Part shown: one piece after another, positions 7,933-13,021 of the stretch
Numbering within the stretch: the stretch's first letter is position 1
How the letters are laid out: each line of letters opens with the position of its first letter
Source of the DNA: JBJXHB01 sp046160725
GTDB lineage: Bacteria; Pseudomonadota; Gammaproteobacteria; Burkholderiales; Burkholderiaceae_C
Direction of reading: 5' to 3'
Length of the DNA stretch: 13,021 nt
Assembly (NCBI GenBank): GCA_046160725.1
Contig: JBJXHB010000045.1
Location: 1-13,021, forward strand
Translations under genes and position numbers: made by a program
The notes under the pieces: generated by a model
The model's input: only the letters and a program-made list of their open reading frames with translations
Databases searched by the model: none
Told to the model about the DNA's origin: nothing

Positions 7933-8979
7933 CTACCGCGTACCAGCGTCGCCGGCCCGTTGCAGCAGCATCGCGTCGCCGTAGCTGAAGAAGCGGTAGC
8001 GCGCCTCCACCGCATGCCGGTACAGCGCCATGACATGCGGATGGCCGGCAAAGGCCGACACCAGCATCAGCAGCGTGCTGCGCGGCAAATGGAAGTTGGT
8101 CAGCAACTGGTCGACGACCTGAAAGGCGAAGCCCGGGCGGATGAAGAGGTCTGTCTCGCGTGCGCCGGGCACCAGGCGGCCGCCGAGCGCCGCGGACTCC
8201 AGTGCGCGCAGCGTGGTGGTGCCCACGGCCATCACCCGGCCGCCTGCGGCGCGCGTGGCGGCGATGGCATCGACGGTGGCCTGCGGCACCTCGAACCACT
8301 CGCTGTGCATGCGGTGCGCGTCCAGGTCGTCCACCCGCACCGGCAGAAAGGTGCCCGCGCCCACGTGCAGGGTCACCGCCGCGCGGGCCACGCCGGCCTG
8401 GGCCAGGCGGTCCAGCAGCGCGGCGTCGAAATGCAGGGATGCCGTCGGCGCCGCGATGGCGCCGGGCCGCTGCGCGAACACCGTCTGGTAGCGCCGCTCG
8501 TCGTCCGCGCTGTCGGCATGGGTGATGTAGGGCGGCAGCGGCACATGGCCGTGCTGCTCCAGCAGGACATGTGGGTCCTGCGGAAAGCGCAGCCGGTACA
8601 GCGCGCCGTCCGGGCCGGCGCGGCCCAGCACCTCGGCGTCGAAGGCCTCGGCCACCCGCAGCAAGGTACCCGTGCGCGGCGCCTTGCTGGCGCGCAGGTG
8701 GGCCAGCACCTCGCCGTCGGTGCCGACGCGCTCGACCAGCAGTTCCACCGCACCGCCGGTGGACTTGGCGCCGAACAGCCGGGCCTTGATGACCCGGGTG
8801 TCATTGAACACCAGCATGTCGCCCGCGCGCAGCAGGCCCGGCAGGTCCGCCACCTGGTGGTCGGCGGGCGCGCTGCCGCGGCCGTCGAGCAGGCGGGCGC
8901 CGCTGCGCTCGGGGGCCGGATGCTGGGCCACCAGCTCCGGCGGCAATGCGTAGTCGAAGTCGGCAAGGGTGTGGGTCAT
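7933..8979 (-). CDS. queA: S-adenosylmethionine:tRNA ribosyltransferase-isomerase
   Basis: QueA transfers and isomerises the ribosyl part of S-adenosylmethionine onto preQ1-modified tRNA, giving epoxyqueuosine; it acts directly after TGT in the pathway. The 348-residue length is normal. Family motifs in order are DFDYALPPELVAQHP at the N-terminus, VFNDTRVIKARLFG, LRASKAPRTG, VPLPPYI, RPGAIAAPTASLHF, TLHVGAGTF, VGTTTLRALES, TNFHLPRSTLLMLVSAFAG and RFFSYGDAMLL near the C-terminus. The ATG at 8979 gives the N-terminus expected for the family; the frame stays open far upstream, but that part is the antisense of recG. No Shine-Dalgarno is apparent. It is divergent from recG with only 18 bases between start codons and precedes tgt on the same strand, so the two queuosine genes are probably a single unit. 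Confidence 0.97.
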   Translation of the reverse strand: MTHTLADFDYALPPELVAQHPAPERSGARLLDGRGSAPADHQVADLPGLLRAGDMLVFNDTRVIKARLFGAKSTGGAVELLVERVGTDGEVLAHLRASKAPRTGTLLRVAEAFDAEVLGRAGPDGALYRLRFPQDPHVLLEQHGHVPLPPYITHADSADDERRYQTVFAQRPGAIAAPTASLHFDAALLDRLAQAGVARAAVTLHVGAGTFLPVRVDDLDAHRMHSEWFEVPQATVDAIAATRAAGGRVMAVGTTTLRALESAALGGRLVPGARETDLFIRPGFAFQVVDQLLTNFHLPRSTLLMLVSAFAGHPHVMALYRHAVEARYRFFSYGDAMLLQRAGDAGTR

Positions 8980-8997
8980 GAGCGGCAGAATTGTTTC
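8980..8997. promoter_or_regulatory. 18-base divergent start-to-start gap between queA and recG
   Basis: Only 18 bases separate the queA and recG start codons. This cannot hold two sets of promoter and ribosome-binding sites, so each gene's promoter must lie inside the other's 5' coding region, or one true start lies further in. The spacer includes a small AT-rich patch (AATTGTTT). No Shine-Dalgarno is seen on either strand. Overlapping divergent promoters are inferred, not seen. Confidence 0.4.
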
Positions 8998-11172
8998 ATG
9001 GCACCCGCAGCGTCGGACCCTCCCCAGGCGCGGACGCCGGCCCGGGCCAACGGCCCGCGCCAGGCGATGCAACGGCTGGGGCTGGAACGCGACATCGACC
9101 TGGCGCTGCACCTGCCGCTGCGGCACGAGGACGAGACCCGGCTGACGCCGCTGCGCGACGCGCACGAGGGCGAGACGGTCCATTGCGAGGCCACGGTGCG
9201 CGACTGCCGGGTCGAGACGCGCGGGCGCCGGCAGCTGGTGGCCCGGCTGGCCGACGACGACGGCATCGAGCTGGTGGCGCGCTTCCTGCACTTCTATCCC
9301 TCGCACCAGAAGGCCTTCACGCCCGGCGCGCGTCTGCGGCTGCGCGGCGAGCTGCGCGGTGGCTTCCTCGGCCGCGAGCTGGTGCACCCGGCCTTCAAGG
9401 CGCTGCCGCCGGACGGGGCGCCGCTGGCCGTGTCGCTGACGCCGGTGTACCCGGCCTCGGCGTCATTGCCGCAGGCCTACCTGCGCCGCGCCATCGCATC
9501 GGCCCTGCAGCGCGCGCCGCTGGACGAGGTGCTGCCGGCGGACAGCGTGCCGGCCGGGCTGCCGACCCTGCGCGAGGCCCTGCACGCCCTGCACCATCCG
9601 CCACCCGATGCCGACACCCAGGCCCTGGACGACCGCAGCCACCCGGCCTGGCAGCGCCTGAAGTTCGAGGAGCTGCTGGCGCAGCAGCTGTCGCAGCAGG
9701 CGGCGCGGCTGGAGCGCGCGCAGCGCGGCGCGCCCGCCCTGCGTGCCCGCCCGGGCGGCCTGCACGAGCGCCTGCTGGCCACGCTGCCCTTCACGCTGAC
9801 CGGCGCGCAGCGCCGCGTCGCCGAGGAGGTCGCCGCCGACATCGGCCAGGCCGCGCCGCCCATGCACCGCCTGCTGCAGGGCGACGTCGGCTCCGGCAAG
9901 ACCGTGGTCGCGGCGCTGGCGGCGGCCATCGCCATCGACGCCGGCTGGCAGTGCGCGCTGATGGCGCCCACCGAGATCCTGGCCAGCCAGCATGTGGCCA
10001 AGCTGGTGCAGTGGCTGCAGCCGCTGGGCGTCACCGTGGCCTGGCTGGCCGGCTCGCGCAAGGGCCGCGTGCGCGACAAGGCGCTGGCCCAGGTGGCCAG
10101 CGGCGAGGCCCAGCTGGTGGTGGGCACGCATGCCGTCATCGAGGACGGCGTGGCCTTCGCGCGGCTGGGGCTGGCGGTGATCGACGAGCAGCACCGCTTC
10201 GGCGTCGCGCAGCGGCTGGCCCTGCGCCGCAAGCTGGCCGCCCAGGGCGTGGAGCCGCACCTGCTGATGATGAGCGCCACGCCGATACCGCGCACGCTGG
10301 CGATGAGCTACTTCGCCGACCTGGATGTCAGCACCCTGGACGAGCTGCCGCCGGGGCGCACGCCGGTGCTGACCAAGGTGTTCGAGCAGGCCCGGCGTGA
10401 CGAGGTGATCGCCCGCGTGCGCGACGAGGTGGCGCGCGGCCGCCAGGCCTACTGGGTGTGCCCGCTGATCGACGACGCGGCCGATGCCGACGCGGCGGCC
10501 GGCGCGGACGGTGTGCCCGGCGCACCTGGCGCATTGGCCGGCGCGCCAACAACGCGCGGCAGCCGGCGCGGCGACGCCGACGCGCCCGAGCTGCGCAGCG
10601 TCATCGAGACCCATGGGCTGCTGACCACCGAGCTGCCGCAGGCCATGGTCGGCCTGCTGCACGGCCGCATGCCCGCCACCGAGAAGGCGGCGGTGATGTC
10701 GCTGTTCACCGGCGGCCAGATGGCGCTGCTGGTGGCCACCACGGTGATCGAGGTCGGCGTGGACGTGCCCAATGCCAGCCTGATGGTGATCGAGCATGCC
10801 GAGCGCTTCGGCCTGGCGCAGCTGCACCAGCTGCGCGGCCGCGTCGGCCGCGGCAGCGCCGCCAGCGTCTGCGTGCTGCTGTATGCCGCGCCGCTGTCGC
10901 CGACCGGCCGCGACCGGCTGCGCGCCATGGCGCAGACCACCGACGGCTTCGAGATCGCCCGGCGCGACCTGGAGATCCGCGGCCCCGGCGAGTTCATGGG
11001 CGCGCGCCAGAGCGGCGACGCATTGCTGCGCTTTGCCGACCTGGCCGAGGACGCCCCGCTGCTGGCCCGCGCGCGCCAACTGGCGCCGCAGCTGCTGGCC
11101 CGGCATCCGCAGGCCGCCCAGGCCCACGTGGACCGCTGGCTGGGCACGCGGGCGGAGTACCTCAAGGCCTGA
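8998..11172 (+). CDS. recG: ATP-dependent DNA helicase RecG
   Basis: RecG is a monomeric superfamily 2 translocase that remodels stalled replication forks and branch-migrates Holliday junctions. This copy is 724 residues, slightly longer than the 693 of E. coli. The N-terminal wedge/OB part is seen as DIDLALHLPLRHEDETR and FLHFYPSHQKAFTPG. Helicase motifs include Walker A GDVGSGKT (295-302), MAPTEILA, DEQHRFGV (396-403), MMSATPIPRTLAM, VCPLI, LLHGRM, TTVIEVGVDVPNAS, QLHQLRGRVGRG and the C-terminal DLEIRGPGEFMGARQSG. An alanine/glycine-rich insertion of about 35 residues (around 492-530) follows VCPLI. The ATG at 8998 is chosen because the open frame further left runs antisense through queA. 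A Met at 9067 (MQRLGLERD) is a possible shorter start. No clear ribosome-binding site precedes 8998. Confidence 0.97.
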   Translation: MAPAASDPPQARTPARANGPRQAMQRLGLERDIDLALHLPLRHEDETRLTPLRDAHEGETVHCEATVRDCRVETRGRRQLVARLADDDGIELVARFLHFYPSHQKAFTPGARLRLRGELRGGFLGRELVHPAFKALPPDGAPLAVSLTPVYPASASLPQAYLRRAIASALQRAPLDEVLPADSVPAGLPTLREALHALHHPPPDADTQALDDRSHPAWQRLKFEELLAQQLSQQAARLERAQRGAPALRARPGGLHERLLATLPFTLTGAQRRVAEEVAADIGQAAPPMHRLLQGDVGSGKTVVAALAAAIAIDAGWQCALMAPTEILASQHVAKLVQWLQPLGVTVAWLAGSRKGRVRDKALAQVASGEAQLVVGTHAVIEDGVAFARLGLAVIDEQHRFGVAQRLALRRKLAAQGVEPHLLMMSATPIPRTLAMSYFADLDVSTLDELPPGRTPVLTKVFEQARRDEVIARVRDEVARGRQAYWVCPLIDDAADADAAAGADGVPGAPGALAGAPTTRGSRRGDADAPELRSVIETHGLLTTELPQAMVGLLHGRMPATEKAAVMSLFTGGQMALLVATTVIEVGVDVPNASLMVIEHAERFGLAQLHQLRGRVGRGSAASVCVLLYAAPLSPTGRDRLRAMAQTTDGFEIARRDLEIRGPGEFMGARQSGDALLRFADLAEDAPLLARARQLAPQLLARHPQAAQAHVDRWLGTRAEYLKA

Positions 11173-11198
11173 CGATGCCGGGTATCTCGTCCTAAAAT
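11169..11198 (+). promoter_or_regulatory. Possible sigma-70-type promoter for the DUF4143 ATPase
   Basis: A CTGACG at 11169-11174, overlapping the recG stop codon, and a TAAAAT at 11193-11198 are separated by 18 bases and resemble a -35/-10 pair. The -10-like box abuts the first copy of the direct repeat, so a protein bound there would be placed to block initiation. A second TAAAAT at 11238-11243 is an alternative -10 box but lacks a good -35 at normal spacing. This is pattern matching only. Confidence 0.3.
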
Positions 11199-11258
11199 TC
11201 CGGATTGGACGACTGTGTAATCCGGATTGGACGTGACTAAAATCCGGATCGGTCAGAG
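11193..11258 (+). repeat. Three direct repeats with exact 22-base period, probable operator array
   Basis: Three copies of a TCCGGATTGGAC-type element begin at 11199, 11221 and 11243, each exactly 22 bases after the last. Copies 1 and 2 are identical over 13 bases (TCCGGATTGGACG); copy 3 differs at two positions (TCCGGATCGGTC). Each is preceded by a TAA-type run, and each carries the palindrome TCCGGA. A period of 22 bases is about two turns of B-DNA, so all copies face the same side of the helix, as expected for cooperative protein binding. The stretch is far more AT-rich than its surroundings. It ends 27 bases before the ATG of the ATPase at 11281, in the right place for control of that gene. 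The binding protein is unknown. Confidence 0.75.
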
Positions 11259-11280
11259 TCATCGCCACGCCGCAGCACCC

Positions 11281-12519
11281 ATGCCAGCCGCCCTGCATCC
11301 CCGCTTCCTGCTGCGGCGCATCCAGACCGCGCTGGCCGACACGCCGGTGGTGCTGATCAACGGCCCGCGGCAGTGCGGCAAGAGCACGCTGGCGATGCAG
11401 CTGGCCGGCCCCGGCCGGCCCTACCTCACGCTGGACGATCCGCGCGTGCTGGCCGCAGCGTGTGCCGACCCGCTGCAGTTCCTGCTCGGCTTGTCGGGCG
11501 CGGTGATCGACGAGATCCAGCGCGCGCCCGACCTGCTGCCGGCACTGAAACATGCCGTGGACACCCACCGCACGCCGGGCCGCTGGGTGCTCACCGGCTC
11601 GGCCGACCTGCTGGCCGTGCCGCGCGTGGCCGACAGCCTGGCCGGCCGCATGGAGGTGCTGACCCTGCTGCCGCTGTCGGCGGCCGAGGTGCGCGGCGTC
11701 GAGCCCCGCTTCCTTGAGCGGGTATTCGACGGCGTGGTGCCGCCGCCGCCGGGATGGCCGGCCCATGACCGCACCGCGCTGATGGACGAGGTGCTGACCG
11801 GGGGCTATCCGCCGATGCGGCTGCGCAGCCAGCCCGAGCGCCGCCGCGCCTGGGCCCAGGCGTACCTGCGCGCGGTGGTCGAGCGCGACGTGCGCGACAT
11901 CGCCGATGTCCACCGGCTCGACCTGATGCCGCGGCTGTTGCGCGCCGCTGCCGCACAGGCCGGCCAGATCACCAACTATGCGGCCCTTGGCGCGGCGCTG
12001 TCGCTGGACGAGAAGACAGCGCGCCGGCACCTGGGCCTGTTCGAGACGCTGTTCCTGCTGCGGCGGCTGGAGCCCTGGCATCGCAACGAGCTGAGCCGGC
12101 TGGTCAAGACGCCGAAGCTGCACTTCCTCGACTCTGGCCTGCTGGCGGCGCTGAAGGGCATCGACGCGGGTCGCCTGGCGGCCGACCGCACGCCGTACGG
12201 CGTGCTGATGGAGACCTGGGTCGGTGCCGAGTTGCGGCGCCAGATGAGCTGGCGCGACGAGCCTCTGCGCCTGAGCTACCTGCGCACCAAGGACCAGCAT
12301 GAGGTGGACTACGTGCTGGAGCGCGACGACGGCGCACTGGTCGGCATCGAGGTCAAGGCCGGTGCGACCGTGCGCGGATCGGACTTCGACGGCCTGCGCT
12401 GGTTGGCCCGGGCCGCCGGCACCGACCTGCGGCTGGGCCTGGTGCTGTACGACGGCGAGCTGGCCCTGCCTTTCGGTGACCGCCTGTGGGCGGTGCCGGT
12501 TACTTGCCTGCTCGGCTGA
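11281..12519 (+). CDS. Orphan AAA ATPase, AAA_14 plus DUF4143 family
   Basis: The 412-residue protein begins with the family-typical stretch HPRFLLRRIQTALADTPVVL and a Walker A loop GPRQCGKST (28-36). Walker B is AVIDEIQRAPDLL (from about 74), and LTGSADLL (104-111) fits the sensor region. The DUF4143 half has DEVLTGGYPPMR (169-180), YLRAVVERDVRDI (195-207), a likely winged-helix part (ITNYAALGAALSLDEKTARRHL) and LHFLDSGLLAAL. The C-terminus HEVDYVLERDDGALVGIEVKAG (D343, E357, K359) fits a PD-(D/E)xK-like fold, normal for this family. The biological role of the family is not established. The frame is open to a TTG at 11227, but that start would lie inside the repeat array, so ATG 11281 is preferred; no Shine-Dalgarno is seen. 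No antitoxin-like or partner gene sits beside it. Scattered occurrence in bacteria suggests horizontal transfer. Confidence 0.92.
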   Translation: MPAALHPRFLLRRIQTALADTPVVLINGPRQCGKSTLAMQLAGPGRPYLTLDDPRVLAAACADPLQFLLGLSGAVIDEIQRAPDLLPALKHAVDTHRTPGRWVLTGSADLLAVPRVADSLAGRMEVLTLLPLSAAEVRGVEPRFLERVFDGVVPPPPGWPAHDRTALMDEVLTGGYPPMRLRSQPERRRAWAQAYLRAVVERDVRDIADVHRLDLMPRLLRAAAAQAGQITNYAALGAALSLDEKTARRHLGLFETLFLLRRLEPWHRNELSRLVKTPKLHFLDSGLLAALKGIDAGRLAADRTPYGVLMETWVGAELRRQMSWRDEPLRLSYLRTKDQHEVDYVLERDDGALVGIEVKAGATVRGSDFDGLRWLARAAGTDLRLGLVLYDGELALPFGDRLWAVPVTCLLG

Positions 12520-12543
12520 GCGGGCAACCGAGGCCCGGCCCGC
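12520..12543. terminator. Weak hairpin between convergent genes
   Basis: GCGGGC at 12520-12525 can pair with GCCCGC at 12538-12543 around a 12-base loop, just after the ATPase stop codon and in the 36-base gap between two convergent genes. The position suits a bidirectional terminator, but there is no T-run on either side and short GC-rich hairpins arise often by chance at this base composition. Confidence 0.25.
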
Positions 12544-12555
12544 GCGACGCGGCCG

Positions 12556-13021
12556 TCAGCCGAAGTGCAGCTGGTACTTCGCCCCGTCCGAGAACACGCA
12601 GGCGCCGGTGCCCTGCGTCGGCGCGGTCAGCACGTACTCGCACTGGGCATGCACGCCGCGCGGGCTGACGGCGTTGGCAATGCCGCGCCTGCCGGCCATG
12701 GCGCCGGGCGGGGTGCCCAGCGCCTCCTGGTAGATGCGGCCGAAGCCCGGATGGGTGCCGTTGACGCGCGTGGCCTCGCCCTGCAGCAGCTCGCCCGGGT
12801 AGCCCAGGGTGAGCCGGCCGCGGCCATCCTGCTGGTCGACGATGGTGGCGGTGAGCATGCCGCCGCGCGCGCCGATGTCGTTGACGGGGTACAGCCGCGC
12901 GGTGGTCACCACCGGCTGCGGCGGCAGCGGCGCGGCGAACGGTGGTGCGGCATATGGCGGCGCTGCGGGCGTCACCGGTGACCCGGCCGCGGCCGGCCGG
13001 TCCTGCGGCGGATGCCAGGGC
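12556..13021 (-). CDS. Probable exported protein with proline-rich segment, 5' end missing
   Basis: The frame is open from the right edge of the window to a TGA at 12556-12558, so the N-terminus is cut off. A GTG at 12975 is in frame, but codons continue upstream without a stop (P-W-H-P-P-Q-D-R), so it is probably not the real start. The visible part opens with a low-complexity proline/alanine stretch (PAAPPYAAPPFAAPLPPQP), typical of a linker after a signal peptide or lipid anchor. A compact domain of about 115 residues follows, with ARLYPVNDIGARGGMLTATI, LTLGYPGELLQGEATRV, GIANAVSPRGVHAQCEYVL and a final GTGACVFSDGAKYQLHFG. The two cysteines (in AQCEY and GACVF) could form a disulfide outside the cytoplasm. 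Small domains ending in a TGxGxC-SDGxxYxLxFG pattern occur in secreted proteins of related bacteria, as far as I recall. Function unknown. Confidence 0.7.
   Translation of the reverse strand, partial: PWHPPQDRPAAAGSPVTPAAPPYAAPPFAAPLPPQPVVTTARLYPVNDIGARGGMLTATIVDQQDGRGRLTLGYPGELLQGEATRVNGTHPGFGRIYQEALGTPPGAMAGRRGIANAVSPRGVHAQCEYVLTAPTQGTGACVFSDGAKYQLHFG

Noticed and set aside
7735..8997. Open frame on the + strand running into recG, which would add about 420 residues to RecG
   Set aside because: It is antisense to queA throughout and its translation is low-complexity, rich in Arg, Ala, His and Gln. This is normal for the opposite strand of high-GC genes. RecG homology begins only after position 8998.
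11193..11258. CRISPR-like array
   Set aside because: There are only three short units with no unique spacers of normal length and no cas genes nearby. The spacing of 22 bases fits operators or iterons better.
11193..11258. Replication origin iterons
   Set aside because: No replication initiator gene, DnaA boxes or partition genes are adjacent, and the surrounding genes are chromosomal housekeeping genes.
11227..11280. TTG start at 11227 adding 18 residues to the ATPase
   Set aside because: It falls inside the second repeat copy and the added residues do not resemble the family's N-terminus; ATG 11281 fits better.
9463..12300. 945-residue open frame on the - strand
   Set aside because: It lies antisense to recG and the ATPase, spans the gap between them including the repeat array, and its composition (Gln, His, Arg, Ala) is that of a shadow frame.

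Overview
The window is very GC-rich (by eye around 70%). It looks like chromosome from a betaproteobacterium of the order Burkholderiales. The reasons are a periplasmic binding protein of the Bug/TctC family, a BvgS-like hybrid sensor kinase, and a divergent recG / queA-tgt arrangement. This placement is inferred from gene content only. No rRNA, tRNA, CRISPR array or recognisable insertion sequence was seen.

Positions 1-4758 (+ strand) form a compact, accessory-looking catabolic/sensing cluster. It starts with the 3' part of a hybrid histidine kinase (PAS, HisKA, HATPase, receiver). A Bug-family solute-binding protein follows with a 4-base ATGA overlap, then a Tat-signal dienelactone-hydrolase-like enzyme of the YghX type, then a Rieske non-haem-iron oxygenase alpha subunit. 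Gaps are 34 and 25 bases, so the four are probably one operon. A plausible reading is that an organic acid is bound in the periplasm, sensed by the kinase, and its aromatic or lactone derivatives are attacked by the oxygenase and hydrolase. The substrate cannot be read from sequence. No reductase for the oxygenase and no TctA/TctB membrane partners are present here.

Positions 4747-8979 (- strand) carry queA, tgt and an uncharacterised 556-residue protein whose second half has GNAT-like features. queA and tgt make consecutive use of the queuosine pathway: TGT inserts preQ1 into tRNA and QueA adds the ribosyl-derived epoxycyclopentane group. The 257-base gap between queA and tgt holds a perfect 20-base inverted repeat with a structured loop, probably a dispersed intergenic element. 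The usual tgt neighbours yajC-secD-secF are not found after tgt.

Positions 8998-11172 (+) encode RecG helicase, divergent from queA with only 18 bases between the two start codons. After recG comes a locally AT-rich stretch with three copies of a TCCGGATTGGAC-type element at an exact 22-base period. These lie directly in front of an orphan AAA ATPase (AAA_14 plus DUF4143) and look like an operator array. The window closes with the 3' part of a - strand gene for a probable exported protein with a proline-rich segment, convergent with the ATPase.

The most noteworthy items are the 22-base-period operator array, the inverted-repeat element between queA and tgt, the coupled kinase/Bug-protein pair, and the unassigned 556-residue protein.
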